A stretch of DNA of 64,000 bases from Anaerolineae bacterium (GTDB lineage Bacteria > Chloroflexota > Anaerolineae > Promineifilales > Promineifilaceae), in NCBI GenBank assembly GCA_019637635.1, contig JAHBVI010000006.1:38039-102038 (forward strand). Direction: 5' to 3'. Every line of letters starts with the position of its first letter. Position 1 is the stretch's first letter. A program made the translations under genes and the position numbers. The notes beneath the pieces were generated by a model, which was not told the origin of the DNA, made no database searches, and saw only the letters and a program-made list of their open reading frames with translations. This document shows positions 30,849 through 41,174 of the stretch, one piece after another.

Positions 30849-33611
30849 TTACGATCCAATGGTAATGGCAATGGTGTGTGGTTCACCGACGTAGTTGCTG
30901 TCTTTGACGACGATGAGGCGCAGCAGGTAATCGCCGGGTGGCAGAGCGTCGGCGTGTAACATTTCCAGAGGGCCGTTGATGACGGGCGTGTTGTGGGTGT
31001 CGCCCAACGTCACCCAGTCGTAGTTGCCATCCTCTCTGGGAATGCCCAGTTCAATTTTGTAGAACTGTACCACCTGCGGGTCAAAGTCGGCCGTGCCCAC
31101 AATGGGCAGGACGCCGCTCACTTTATCCCCCTGCGCCGGGCTGGTGATGCGGTAAACGGCCGTCCGGTTGGGATCGCGGGCAATGGTCAGCAGGTCGTCG
31201 GTGCAGGTTTGGGTGGGCAGCAGCGGCAGGTTACGCGCCTGCGCCCATTCGTGCGCCGCTTTCAGGCTTTCCGGGTTGCGCGGCGGGGCCAGGAAGAGTT
31301 GGGACAGGGCGTCAGGCGGCAGAACGTCCACGGCCGTGCCCTGAGCAAAATGGCAGTAAATTTGCGGCGGCGGCGTTTTGTCATCCACCGGTTGGGCGGC
31401 CAGGATTTCGGCGGGTAGGGGCGGCAGCGGCACGGCCGTGGCCCGCCACACCGCCGGTTCCATCTGTTCCCAACGCACCACATTAGGGTCAATGGTTGGC
31501 ACAGTCGCCTCGTCCATCACCAGGAACCATTCCTCCCCGGACGGCGCACATTCCGTTGCCCCTAAAGTGATCGAAGTGATGGCACACAACGGCCGTTTCT
31601 CCAACCCGGCTGGCGGTGTAAATTCCCGCGGCCCCTCAACACCTAATGTGGACAGGAGATCGTAATTGCCATACACGGCCGTCATAAAATCGCGCCACAG
31701 CGGCGCAGCCCCCGTCAGCCCAGAGATGTTCACCATGGGACTGTTGTCCGTATTGCCCGTCCACACCGCCACCACCAGGTCAGGCGTGTAACCCATCGTC
31801 CAGTTATCGCGGTAATCATTTGTTGTGCCCGTTTTGGCCGCCGCCGGGAAGGGCAGCGCCAGCGGATTGTCCCGCCCCATCGCCGCCATGCGCGCCGCAT
31901 CATCGTCCAGAATATCGCTGATCAAGAATGCCACGCGGGGGTCAAGCACCTGCTCTCCGGCTACCGGCGGCTGTTCAAACAGCAGTTCGCCGTTGCTCTT
32001 TTGCACCCGTAAAATGGCAACTGGCGGCATTTTTTGCCCTTCGTTGGCAAAGACGCCATACGCGGCGGCCATGTCCAACGGCGTCACTTCACCGCCACCC
32101 AGCGTCAACGACAGGCCATAATTGGCGGGATCATCCCCCCAGGTGGTAATGCCCATTTGCCGGGCAAATTCCATGAAGCGGGGTACGCCGATGTCTTGCA
32201 GCGTCAGGATGGCGGGCACGTTGTAGCTGTTTGCCAGCGCCGCCCGCAGCCGCACCGGGCCATGATACGCGCCATCGTAATTGACCGGTTTGTAACTGGT
32301 GCCGTCAAATTGCGGGTATTTCACTTCCACATCCCAGAGCAGGTCGGCGGCCGTCCAGGCGGGCGGCTGGTCGCCCACCGGTGAAAGGGCGGCGGCATAG
32401 GTGAGCGGTTTGATGGAGCTGCCGGGCTGCTGCGGTGAGAGGGTAACGTTGACACGGCCGTCAATCGCATCATTGTGATAATCCACACTACCCAACATCG
32501 CCAGGATTTCGCCATTGTTCGGGTTCAGACCAATCATAGCCGCGTTGGTCAGATTGTGCTGTGGGTCAATGGAAGCCACATGCTGGCGGGCTAACTGCTC
32601 GGCCAGTCGCTGGTAGTTCAAATCCAGGCTGGTGGTGACGCGCAGCCCGCCATTGGCCACCGTCTCCGCGCCAAACATTTCTTCTAGCTGCTGCCGGGCA
32701 TAGACGGCAAAGTGGGGCGCGGTCAGGCTGACCACCTGGGCGGCAAAGGTGAGCGGCTGTTGGTAGGCGTTTTCGGCGTCGGTTTGGGTGATGAAACCAT
32801 CGCCCACCATCAGATTCAGCACCAGCCATTGGCGGGCTTTGGCCGCTTCCAGGTTGCGCAGCGGGTCCAGTTCCACCGGGCTTTGCGGCAGCCCGGCGAG
32901 CAGGCTGGCTTCGGCCAATGTCAGCGCCTCGGCCGGTTTATCAAAGTAGGTCTGCGCCGCGGCTTCTATGCCATAGGCCAGATTGCCGTAGTAAATTTCG
33001 TTCAGGTACATCTCCAGAATTTCATCTTTGCTGTAATCCCGGTTCATAATCCAGGCCAGGATGATCTCTTTGGTTTTGCGATTGTAGGAAACTTCGGTGC
33101 GCTCGTCGTAGTCAAAGACCAGGTGGCGGACGAGTTGTTGGGTGATGGTGCTGCCGCCGACGGGACGGCCGTCTCGATTCCGCAAGTTGGCAATGAGCGC
33201 GGCCACCAACGAGGGCACGTCGGCACCCACATTTTCGTAGAAACTGTCATCTTCCACCGAAATAGTGGCGTTGATTAAGTCCTGGGGGATGTTTTGCAGG
33301 GGCACGGCCGTGCGTTTGCCCTCGCCAAAAATTTCCCACAGCAGTTCCCCATTGCGGTCAAAAATCTGAGTGGTCTCAAACGTTTCCCGGTCGCGGGCGG
33401 CATCCAGCTTGGTAATGCCCTCTTCAATTTCCGCGGAGAGATTGGAATAGACCAATGTCCCGGCGATGAGGACGCCGGCAAAGATAGCCAGCGCCAGCAG
33501 CAATAGGCCGCCGAGAAATAGTTTGCCCATGCAGCCCAGACAACCCCGTTTGGGTCTGGCAATGGGGGCAGGTTGGTAGGGGTGGTACGGCCGTGTTTTT
33601 TCGTTTTGCAT
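30849..33611 (-). CDS. bifunctional penicillin-binding protein (class A)
   Basis: A 920-residue class A PBP from ATG 33611 (AGGTGA site). Membrane anchor ~32-58, GT51 transglycosylase (~90-270: EDDSFYENVGAD, GGSTITQQLVRH, KTKEIILAWIMNRDYSKDEILEMYLN), then a transpeptidase with SSIKPL, SYN and KTGT triads. The C-terminal ~200 residues add an Ig-like PBP1C-type extension. It polymerises and cross-links peptidoglycan at the outer membrane face. The longer frame upstream runs into a palindrome and is not used. Sequence indicates a peptidoglycan-bearing cell. Confidence 0.93.
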   Translation of the reverse strand: MQNEKTRPYHPYQPAPIARPKRGCLGCMGKLFLGGLLLLALAIFAGVLIAGTLVYSNLSAEIEEGITKLDAARDRETFETTQIFDRNGELLWEIFGEGKRTAVPLQNIPQDLINATISVEDDSFYENVGADVPSLVAALIANLRNRDGRPVGGSTITQQLVRHLVFDYDERTEVSYNRKTKEIILAWIMNRDYSKDEILEMYLNEIYYGNLAYGIEAAAQTYFDKPAEALTLAEASLLAGLPQSPVELDPLRNLEAAKARQWLVLNLMVGDGFITQTDAENAYQQPLTFAAQVVSLTAPHFAVYARQQLEEMFGAETVANGGLRVTTSLDLNYQRLAEQLARQHVASIDPQHNLTNAAMIGLNPNNGEILAMLGSVDYHNDAIDGRVNVTLSPQQPGSSIKPLTYAAALSPVGDQPPAWTAADLLWDVEVKYPQFDGTSYKPVNYDGAYHGPVRLRAALANSYNVPAILTLQDIGVPRFMEFARQMGITTWGDDPANYGLSLTLGGGEVTPLDMAAAYGVFANEGQKMPPVAILRVQKSNGELLFEQPPVAGEQVLDPRVAFLISDILDDDAARMAAMGRDNPLALPFPAAAKTGTTNDYRDNWTMGYTPDLVVAVWTGNTDNSPMVNISGLTGAAPLWRDFMTAVYGNYDLLSTLGVEGPREFTPPAGLEKRPLCAITSITLGATECAPSGEEWFLVMDEATVPTIDPNVVRWEQMEPAVWRATAVPLPPLPAEILAAQPVDDKTPPPQIYCHFAQGTAVDVLPPDALSQLFLAPPRNPESLKAAHEWAQARNLPLLPTQTCTDDLLTIARDPNRTAVYRITSPAQGDKVSGVLPIVGTADFDPQVVQFYKIELGIPREDGNYDWVTLGDTHNTPVINGPLEMLHADALPPGDYLLRLIVVKDSNYVGEPHTIAITIGS

Positions 33612-33629
33612 GGTGTCACCTGATGGGAT

Positions 33630-33692
33630 ATGGAGATATTGGGGTATTGAGATATTGGCGCCCAATATGCCAATATCTCAATACTCCATAAC
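33630..33692. repeat. GGAGATATTGGGGTATT-type inverted repeat
   Basis: A 63-base imperfect palindrome (left GGAGATATTG...GTATTGAG, right complementary) between the PBP and Uma2 genes, which are divergent. It resembles the GGAGATT family with A/T changes. Confidence 0.6.
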
Positions 33693-33805
33693 AAAAATAG
33701 GATGCTTTGTATTCTACGCATTCCCCCACTTTCCACCTGCCGCCCAGGGAACGATTGAGCAACGGGAAATATGCGGTACAATTGTTTTAGCGGAGGTATA
33801 GAAAA

Positions 33806-34519
33806 ATGGCCGAACCCGTTTTGGAACGCACCTTCATCTATCAAGAAGAACATGAACTGCCCGACCCTGTAGATGTCAGCCATCTGGTAACGGAGGATGA
33901 TACGCCCGTGGACAATCTCTTTTCCGAACGACAAATGGATTTGCTGATTGACAGTTTGTATGCGTCGTGGGGTGGGCCGGCGGACGGCCGTCCCTTTCTG
34001 GCGATGGCGAACGTAGCCCTCTATTTTACCCCACGCCAGCAGCCACTCGTGCCCGATGCCTTGATCAGTCTGGACGTAGAAACACCGGCCGATGTGTGGA
34101 AAAAGGAAAACCGCTCCTACTTCATCTGGGAATATGGCAAACCGCCGGACGTCGTTGTCGAAATTGTCTCCAACCGCAAGGGGCAGGAAACCGGATATAA
34201 GTTGACACAATACGCCCGCCTGGGCATTGGCTTTTACGTCATTTTTGATCCCAATCGCCAGATTAGCAACAAGCTGCTGCACATTTACACCCTGAAAGGG
34301 ACACGGTATCAGGAGAGCAAAAAAACCTGGTTTGCCGAGGTGGGTGTGGGCGTCACCCTATGGCAAGGCGTTTACCGGGACATGGAAGCGACCTGGCTGC
34401 GCTGGCAAGATGAAGAAGGCAATTTATTGCTCACAGGGAAAGAACGCGCCGATCTGGCCGAAGAACGGGCCGAACGGCTGGCGGCGCAGTTGCGGGCATT
34501 GGGTATTGAACCCGAATAG
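33806..34519 (+). CDS. Uma2 family (DUF820) endonuclease-like protein
   Basis: A 237-residue member of the Uma2 family, a PD-(D/E)xK fold expanded in cyanobacteria and Chloroflexota. Core residues visible: PDALISLDVE (Asp), PPDVVVEIVSNRK (Asp, Glu), and the YARLGIGFYVIFDP stretch. The C-terminus is a charged coil (KERADLAEERAERLAAQLRAL). Function in these phyla is unknown; no mobile element adjoins. GGAGG precedes the ATG by ten bases. Confidence 0.88.
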   Translation: MAEPVLERTFIYQEEHELPDPVDVSHLVTEDDTPVDNLFSERQMDLLIDSLYASWGGPADGRPFLAMANVALYFTPRQQPLVPDALISLDVETPADVWKKENRSYFIWEYGKPPDVVVEIVSNRKGQETGYKLTQYARLGIGFYVIFDPNRQISNKLLHIYTLKGTRYQESKKTWFAEVGVGVTLWQGVYRDMEATWLRWQDEEGNLLLTGKERADLAEERAERLAAQLRALGIEPE

Positions 34520-34670
34520 CGTTGCGGTAATATCTTTTGTTTTTCGCCAGGACTACAGCGGATAAAGAATTAATCGGATTCTCTTCTGGAAATTTATCCG
34601 CTTATTCCTCTATCTGTTGTTGTCTTATAAGGAGCAGCGAAAACTTCGTGACCCTACAACTTACCTGATT

Positions 34671-36020
34671 ATGAATATCCCATCGGCTTTTGGATTTGGC
34701 GATAAGCCGGAATTAGTGGCTATTGTGGGCGGGGGGGGCAAGACCAGTTTGCTGTTTGCCCTGGCGCGGGCGTTGGCGCCGGGTGTTGTTGCCAGCACCA
34801 CCACACGCATTTTTCAGGCGCAAATCCGGCAATCTCCGGCGGTGACTTATGCCGATGACTTATCCCCTTTGGAAGACCAGTTACAACGATATGGTATGAC
34901 TCTGGTGGTGGGGCACGTGGCAGGGGAAAAGGCGTTTGGTCTGTCGGCGAAGGAGGTGGTGGCCTTGTGGCAACGGCCGTCTGTCCAGCACGTCCTGGTG
35001 GAAGCCGATGGCTCCCGGATGTGCCCGGTGAAAGCGCCCGCCGACCATGAGCCGGTCATCCCCTCGGAAAGCACATTGGTCATCCCGGTAGTGGGGATAG
35101 ACGCCCTACACCGCCCGCTCACGGCCGTTGCCCACCGCCCGGAACGAGTCAGCGCCCTCACCGGCTTATCGGTCAATGACGACCTGACGCCGGAAGCGAT
35201 GGCTCTCCTGCAGACACATCCGCTGGGTGGCCTGAAAAATGTACCACCTGCGGCCCGCGTCATCCCCTTGATCAACAAGGTGGAAGATGAAGCAGAACTG
35301 GCGGCGGCGCGGCAGGTGGCGCGGCGGGTCTTGATGCAGGCACACGGCCGTATCCAGCGCGTGGTGATTGGTGCGGTGCAAAAGGAACCGCCCGTGCGGG
35401 AGGTGCAGACGCCGGTCACGGCGGTGATCCTGGCGGCGGGTGAAGGAGTTCGTATGCGGCAGGGTATGGACCAACCCAAACAACTGCTGCCCTGGGGCGC
35501 GCACACCGTGTTGGGCGAAACGCTGCATCAGGTCAGCCAGAGCCTCGTCCACGAGATTATCGTCGTCACCGGGCACGAGGCTGAGGCTATCGGCGCGGCG
35601 GTGCGGCGGTTTGACGGGTGGCCCGAACCACACCTGGTTCATAACCCCGATTATCGAGAAGGGGAAATGTTGTCTTCGTTACAGCGGGCTGTCAGGGGGT
35701 TGGATGCGGGGGTCACGGCCGTACTCGTCATTCTGGCCGACCAACCCATGGTAGAAGCGGCTACTTACAGTCAAATTCTGTATGCATTCTGGCAAGGCAA
35801 AGGCGAATTGATTGCGCCCACCTTTAACGGGCAGCGGGGCAATCCGGTGCTGATTGGCCGCCGCTATTTTGCGGAGCTACTTCGTTTGCCTGCCGGGTCT
35901 GCTCCTCGCGCCCTGCTGCAAACCCATCCTGACGCACTGTGTCTGCTATCGGTAGATACCGAAGCGGTCGTTTGTGACCTGGATACACCAGCGGAATATG
36001 AGCGGCTCCGCCCCACCTGA
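34671..36020 (+). CDS. YqeC-MocA fusion: hydroxylase-accessory and NTP-transferase
   Basis: A 449-residue fusion. Residues ~1-235 are YqeC-like with a P-loop variant IVGGGGKTSLLFAL, the selenium-dependent hydroxylase accessory protein. Residues ~250-449 are a MobA/MocA-type nucleotidyltransferase (VILAAGEGVRMRQGMDQPKQLLPW, LADQPMV, RGNPVLIGRRYF), as in molybdopterin cytidylyltransferase. Together they imply a molybdenum hydroxylase with a cytosine-type cofactor, but no such hydroxylase, SelD or other cofactor gene is in the window. ATG 34671 chosen, though it has no clear ribosome site; TTG 34617 is possible. Confidence 0.85.
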   Translation: MNIPSAFGFGDKPELVAIVGGGGKTSLLFALARALAPGVVASTTTRIFQAQIRQSPAVTYADDLSPLEDQLQRYGMTLVVGHVAGEKAFGLSAKEVVALWQRPSVQHVLVEADGSRMCPVKAPADHEPVIPSESTLVIPVVGIDALHRPLTAVAHRPERVSALTGLSVNDDLTPEAMALLQTHPLGGLKNVPPAARVIPLINKVEDEAELAAARQVARRVLMQAHGRIQRVVIGAVQKEPPVREVQTPVTAVILAAGEGVRMRQGMDQPKQLLPWGAHTVLGETLHQVSQSLVHEIIVVTGHEAEAIGAAVRRFDGWPEPHLVHNPDYREGEMLSSLQRAVRGLDAGVTAVLVILADQPMVEAATYSQILYAFWQGKGELIAPTFNGQRGNPVLIGRRYFAELLRLPAGSAPRALLQTHPDALCLLSVDTEAVVCDLDTPAEYERLRPT

Positions 36021-36055
36021 GGTGCGACGCACTTCAAATAGTGCATCGCACCTCG
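36019..36055. repeat. palindrome GAGGTGCG...CGCACCTC
   Basis: GAGGTGCGACGCACT and its near complement surround a short AT loop, between the YqeC-MocA stop and the end of the convergent LysM gene; it may serve as a bidirectional terminator. Confidence 0.6.
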
Positions 36056-36064
36056 GATTATCTA

Positions 36065-37783
36065 TCAACCCCGCCGCAGCATGACGATGCCGGCGCCAGC
36101 CAGCAGCAGCAGGACCACCGCGGCAATAATCACAATCATGCCTATGTTATTCAGAAAGCCACCATTATCGGTGGTGGCTTCACTGCTTGCCGGGGCCGGC
36201 GTGGGGGCAGGCGCTTCGGTCACGGCCGTGTCCGCCGCATTCGCCTCTACACTGCCCGCATCCGCTACCGCCACCGCTGTCGGCTCCTGATATTGCACCC
36301 CAAATTGCACCGGGATCAACACCCCCTCAGAAACACTGATGGCCCAGGAGTCCGGCGTGGTGGGCACAAAGTTAGCCGGGGGGAATAACTGCACCTGATA
36401 CGCGCCCGGCGTCAGGTTTTCAAAACAATGCACATCGGTAAAACCATCGGTAATATAGGTGGAAACCGTTTGCCCATCTTTGAACAAGGTAATGGCTGCA
36501 TCCGCTTTTAGCGAATCCACCCCCGCTTCAAACTGCCCATTGCCATTGGTATCCTCAAAAGCAGCCGCACACACGCCAGCCGGTGTCTGTGGCTGTTCCG
36601 TAGCCGTTAGTTCGGGTGTTGCCGCTTCCAGTGGTTCACCTTCCACCACAATGGTTTCTCCGCTGGCTTCGGCCGTAGGCTCATCAGATTCAGCCGTTAT
36701 TTCAGAGGCAGCCGCCTCTTCCGCTGGCTGTGCCTCTGTACTGGCTGTGCCACCTTGCACAAAATTACCCGCCTCCCGAATTAGCAATTCCTGGCCGATA
36801 TTGATGAACTGCGGATTCCCATTCAATTCTCGAATCTGGTTCAATGCCTGGTCTGCCGGAATACCCAAAACCGGTGCATACTGAATGGCAATAGACCAGA
36901 AAGAATCATTGGGCACCACCACATGCACAATCGAGCCGTCCTCGCGTGGGGTGACGGCAACGGTGGGCGCGGGGGGAGGTGGGGCAACCGGCGCGGCTGA
37001 ACCAGACGAGCCGCTGCCGCTATTATTGCCGCTGCCCGTATTGCTGCCAGGAACCGCGCCGCTGACTTCGTTGAGCGCAAATAAACCGACGGTATCCATG
37101 AAAAAGCCATTGTTGGGATAGGGGTAACGAGAACCCACTTCAATGAAAATGGTCATGTTTGGCTGTGTGGCCACAAAATCCCAGATGAACGTGGGCATAC
37201 TCTGGTAAAAAGGGTTGACGTTTTCGGCCGTCCAATAAGGGCTGTACGTGATTTGCGAGGCATTCAACCAGGTTGAACCGGTAGGCCCGGCGCCAAAACG
37301 CACAAAACCCATCCGGGGATCAGTGGGTGGAACTTTATTGCCACCGGCATAATCTTCAATGATGTCCACGTAAATGGGAGCGGATATGCGATATTTGCGC
37401 CCCACTTCTAACCCCGTCACATCCTGGGAAATGGCGGCGTACATGGGCGCCCAGGGTTTGAAAATTTTGAGGGTGTAAATGCCATCGCGGAAAAACAACG
37501 GCCGTTCATGGGGCGGCGCGTCTTCGATATTCCAGACCACCGTCTCTGGTCGGTTGGCCACTATACCATTCGTGCCCTCAAACGCCTGCCCATCTATCCA
37601 ATGCATACGCCAGCCGTTCGGTACGGCAATTTGGGGGATGTTGTCCTGATTATAATAGCCGGATTCCCATCCAGGGTTGGTGAACAGGTTGCCGGAGACA
37701 ACTTCCTGCGCCGCCGCCCGCTGGTTGATAGCTGTTATGGCGACAAGCGCCACCATCAGCAGCAGTGATATTCTCATCTTCAT
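36065..37783 (-). CDS. secreted LysM surface protein with C-terminal membrane anchor
   Basis: A 572-residue exported protein: signal peptide (MKMRISLLLMVALVAITAINQRAAA), a ~215-residue beta-sandwich resembling carbohydrate-binding modules, a Ser/Gly/Pro linker, a LysM-like domain (HVVVPNDSFWSIAIQY ... INIGQELLIRE), a Thr/Glu-rich linker, a Cna-B/SdrD-like beta domain (FEDTNGNGQFEAGV), and a final helix plus RRG. It probably attaches to peptidoglycan or glycans at the cell surface. ATG 37783 follows GGAGG. Confidence 0.85.
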   Translation of the reverse strand: MKMRISLLLMVALVAITAINQRAAAQEVVSGNLFTNPGWESGYYNQDNIPQIAVPNGWRMHWIDGQAFEGTNGIVANRPETVVWNIEDAPPHERPLFFRDGIYTLKIFKPWAPMYAAISQDVTGLEVGRKYRISAPIYVDIIEDYAGGNKVPPTDPRMGFVRFGAGPTGSTWLNASQITYSPYWTAENVNPFYQSMPTFIWDFVATQPNMTIFIEVGSRYPYPNNGFFMDTVGLFALNEVSGAVPGSNTGSGNNSGSGSSGSAAPVAPPPPAPTVAVTPREDGSIVHVVVPNDSFWSIAIQYAPVLGIPADQALNQIRELNGNPQFINIGQELLIREAGNFVQGGTASTEAQPAEEAAASEITAESDEPTAEASGETIVVEGEPLEAATPELTATEQPQTPAGVCAAAFEDTNGNGQFEAGVDSLKADAAITLFKDGQTVSTYITDGFTDVHCFENLTPGAYQVQLFPPANFVPTTPDSWAISVSEGVLIPVQFGVQYQEPTAVAVADAGSVEANAADTAVTEAPAPTPAPASSEATTDNGGFLNNIGMIVIIAAVVLLLLAGAGIVMLRRG

Positions 37784-37993
37784 TGTTAGAACCTCCGTGG
37801 GTGTCCTCTTCCCGGTACTCACCCGCTTGATTGCTTTGGCCGGTAAACTACCCAACCAGCCCACAAAAATATAGCGCAATCGTTGATTGCGCCAGTGGGT
37901 AAGGGTTGATTCTAGCATACCGCTAAGGAAACAACAATTTGTAAGGCAGGGCCAACAGTCTGCACATCTGAACTGTGTTAACATTCAGCCTAC

Positions 37994-40900
37994 ATGAATG
38001 AGCGGGATAAGAACTCAACTGAACCATCGCCAATCGCTAAGAAAAGGTGGATAAACGGCCGTTTCCTGAGTCTGGCGTTGGTCACGTTGCTGGCCATACC
38101 GGCCATTCAACCGCTGCTGCGGGGGGCACTGACATGTGGCTTCGACAATGTGTTTCACCTGTGGCGGGCGGTGCAGATCGAGGCGCTGCTACGGCAGGGG
38201 GTCTGGTTCAGCCGCTGGGCGCCGCATATGGCCCAGGGGTATGGCTACCCGCTGTACCAGTTTCAGTCCCCGTTCTCGGCGTATCTGGCAGCCGGGCTGC
38301 ATCTGGCAGGGTTGGATTGGGCGCTGGCATTGAACGGGGTGTATGCGCTGGCGGTGGTGGCCTCCGGCTGGGCGACCTGGCTGCTGGCGCGGGATTTGTG
38401 GGGCGAGAAAGGGGCAGTGGTCACGGCCGTAGCCATCCTCTATGCCCCTTACCACGCCTACGTCACCCTCTACCGTGCCAGCCTGTCAGAAACGGTTGCC
38501 TGGGCCATCGTGCCCCTGGTGTTGTGGGGACTGCGGCGCTGGCAGGTGGAACGGACGCGGCTGGGGCTGGCCACGGCCGTCCTCAGTTTCGTCCTGCTCA
38601 TCTTCACCCACGACGTGACCGCGTATGCTTTCCTCCCCTTCATGGTGGGGTGGGTAGTGGCAATCGCGTTGGCGGAACGCAGTTGGGGCAGACTATGGCG
38701 CGGCCTGCTGGCGCTGGCCTTGGGCCTGGGCGGCAGCGCCTTTTTCTGGCTGCCCGCCATTGCCGAACGCCACTTTGTGCAGTTTGACCGGGCCACCGGC
38801 GCCTGGCCCTTTCTCTACTTCAACAACTTTCTGCCTCTTTCCCAACTGTTGGCCCTGCCGCATCAGGCCGACCCCACCCTGCTGAATGATTGGCCGGAAC
38901 GGGGATTAGGGGTGCTGCTGGTGCTGCTGGCGGTTGGCGGCACGGCCGTCGCCTGGCGGCGTCTGCCCGGCCAACGCTGGTTGATTGGCTATCTGGCGTT
39001 AACGCTGGTGGGGTATGTGTGGCTAACGGGGGCGGCGTCACGGCCGTTGTGGGACGCCTTCCCCCTGCTGCAAACGTTCCAATTCCCCTGGCGCTTGCTG
39101 GCCCCGGCCACGCTGGCGGCGGCGCTGCTTTGCGGCGGCCTGGTTGCCGTAAACCGTCATCCGTTATCCGTAAACCGTAAACCGACTACGGATGACGGTT
39201 CACGGATGACGGATGACGGATTACCCCTTCTCTTGATCATCCTCCTCTCCGCCGCACATTGGGGCTGGCTGTATCCACAGCATTGTGTACCGCCAGACGA
39301 CACCAGTCTGGCGGGCATGGTTGCCTGGGAAGCGGCGACGGTCACAGTGGGTACCACCGCCAGCGCGGAACTGCTGCCTACGGCCGTCAGGCAAATGCCC
39401 GCAGCTGAAACCGGCTCGCCGGTGTGGGCCGAACGGTTGTCTCCGGCCGATTTGCCAGAGGGGGCGCGTATCCTCACGGCCGTCTATCATCCCCTGCGCG
39501 CAGAAATAGAAGTGGACACGGCCGTGCCCTTCACCGCCCGCTTTCGTACCTTTTATTTCCCCGGCTGGCGTACCTGGGTAGATGGTACACCGGCGGCCAG
39601 TACACCCGCTGATCCTGATGGGCTGATTACCTTTGCCGTGCCGGACGGCCGTCATACCCTGACCGTTGCTTTTGGTGAGACGCCGCTGCGCTGGCTGGCA
39701 AACCTGATTTCCCTACTCAGCCTGGCCGCGTTGGCTCTCATTTTGTGGCGCACCCCGGCGGCGCACCACAAACCAGAGACGCAGACGTCCATACCGGCGC
39801 GTTGGTGGGCGGCGCTGCTGGTAGTGGGGCTGTCGCTGCTGGCGGCCAAATGGCTGCTGGTGGACCCTGGTTATACGCCGCTGCGCCATAGTCGCCTGCG
39901 TGAGGCGGGGCTGACGGGTTTTGCCACGCCGTCCGTCATCTTTGGCAGCCCAGACAACCCGGCACAGGTACGGCTGCTGGGCATAGCGGAGGGGCCAACG
40001 GCCGTGCCCGCCGACCAACCGCTGCCCGTCACCCTCTACTGGCAGGCATTGACGCCGCTGGAAAACGAGTACCGGGTGGGGCTGGTGCTGGTAGATGCGG
40101 CGGGTATGCGCTGGTCAACAACCGACTTGCGAGACGACCGCTGGTCTCGCGCCGCACCGCCCACCACGGCCTGGCCTCCCGACCAGTATGCGCAGACGGC
40201 CCTGTTGGTAGACCTGCTGCCCGGTACCCCGCCCGGCGATTACACGCTGCAATTATCCTTATTTGACCGGGACTCCTTGATGCCGTTGACGGTTTATAGC
40301 CAGGGGCAGCCCATCGGCCCCTATTTGTCCTTAGGGCAAATTGACGTGCAGCCGCCCGCGCAAACGGCCGTGCTGGAAAGCGTGCTGTTTTCCGATGACG
40401 CTGTTACCGTTCATGGCGCGATTCTGGACCGTGCCCAGGTCGCGCCCGGCGACACCGCCGTGCTGACGCTGTTGTGGTCGTTGCCGGGGTCGGCGGACAC
40501 GGCCGTGACGCTCTCCCTGTTGGATGATACCGGCGCGGTGCAGCACACCTGGCCGGTGACGCTGCCCGCGTATGGGCCGGGCTGGTGGCGCAGCCAGGTG
40601 GCGCTGGCGCTGCCGGCGGCGCTGCCCGGCGGTCGGTATACCTGGCAGATCAGCACAACAACCGGACAAACGGCCGTTTTGCCCGATGGTCTGTCTATCC
40701 AGGAGCCAGAACGCCTGTTTACGCCGGTGGATATGGCGACGGCCGTGCATGTCTCGCTGGGCACAGATGACCAACCACTGGCCACACTGGTGGGGTTTAC
40801 GCCAGACGAGGGCTGCCAGCAGCCGGGCGACCTGTGCCAGATAACCTTATTATGGCGCGCCGAAGCGCCCTTTCCCGGCAGCTACCGGGTCTTTGTGCAT

Positions 40901-41131
40901 CTGCTCAACGCGCAAGGGCAAATCGTGGCGCAATCGGATGCGATACCTTCCGGCTGGACGCGCCCCACCACCGGCTGGCTGCCCGGCGAGTACATTCCGG
41001 ACACCCATACGCTAGGGCTGCCGTCTGCCGGGCCATACACATTAACAGTTGGCATGTATGACGAAAATGGCGAACGCCTGCAAACCCCAGACCATGCTTC
41101 CACCATAGGCTTAGGCACGCTGCCGGAATAA
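37994..41131 (+). CDS. giant membrane protein with PTPS-related domain (PF10131 type)
   Basis: A 1045-residue protein. The N-terminal ~600 residues form 12 or more membrane helices with the GT-C-like start (CGFDNVFHLWRAVQIEALLRQG, PLYQFQSPF, YAPYHAYV). Despite the historical domain name it is not a pterin enzyme; a lipid-sugar-dependent glycosyltransferase role is likely. The rest is beta-rich and repeats a DNA- or sugar-binding-like module three times (VTLYWQALTPLENEYRVG, LTLLWSLPGS, ITLLWRAEAPFPGSYR), each ~120 residues. Residues ~386-411 come from a palindromic CGGATGAC repeat (39149-39225) within the gene. Confidence 0.8.
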   Translation: MNERDKNSTEPSPIAKKRWINGRFLSLALVTLLAIPAIQPLLRGALTCGFDNVFHLWRAVQIEALLRQGVWFSRWAPHMAQGYGYPLYQFQSPFSAYLAAGLHLAGLDWALALNGVYALAVVASGWATWLLARDLWGEKGAVVTAVAILYAPYHAYVTLYRASLSETVAWAIVPLVLWGLRRWQVERTRLGLATAVLSFVLLIFTHDVTAYAFLPFMVGWVVAIALAERSWGRLWRGLLALALGLGGSAFFWLPAIAERHFVQFDRATGAWPFLYFNNFLPLSQLLALPHQADPTLLNDWPERGLGVLLVLLAVGGTAVAWRRLPGQRWLIGYLALTLVGYVWLTGAASRPLWDAFPLLQTFQFPWRLLAPATLAAALLCGGLVAVNRHPLSVNRKPTTDDGSRMTDDGLPLLLIILLSAAHWGWLYPQHCVPPDDTSLAGMVAWEAATVTVGTTASAELLPTAVRQMPAAETGSPVWAERLSPADLPEGARILTAVYHPLRAEIEVDTAVPFTARFRTFYFPGWRTWVDGTPAASTPADPDGLITFAVPDGRHTLTVAFGETPLRWLANLISLLSLAALALILWRTPAAHHKPETQTSIPARWWAALLVVGLSLLAAKWLLVDPGYTPLRHSRLREAGLTGFATPSVIFGSPDNPAQVRLLGIAEGPTAVPADQPLPVTLYWQALTPLENEYRVGLVLVDAAGMRWSTTDLRDDRWSRAAPPTTAWPPDQYAQTALLVDLLPGTPPGDYTLQLSLFDRDSLMPLTVYSQGQPIGPYLSLGQIDVQPPAQTAVLESVLFSDDAVTVHGAILDRAQVAPGDTAVLTLLWSLPGSADTAVTLSLLDDTGAVQHTWPVTLPAYGPGWWRSQVALALPAALPGGRYTWQISTTTGQTAVLPDGLSIQEPERLFTPVDMATAVHVSLGTDDQPLATLVGFTPDEGCQQPGDLCQITLLWRAEAPFPGSYRVFVHLLNAQGQIVAQSDAIPSGWTRPTTGWLPGEYIPDTHTLGLPSAGPYTLTVGMYDENGERLQTPDHASTIGLGTLPE
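39149..39225. repeat. CCGTCATCCG repeat inside the PTPS-related gene
   Basis: Direct copies of GTAAACCGTCATCCGT on the left and ACGGATGACGG on the right can pair. It is translated as a hydrophilic loop (NRHPLSVNRKPTTDDGSRM) between two membrane helices, so the gene tolerates it. Confidence 0.65.
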
Positions 41132-41174
41132 GGGCAATTTTTTATCGTCGCCGGTAGCTTCTCAATATCTCGAG

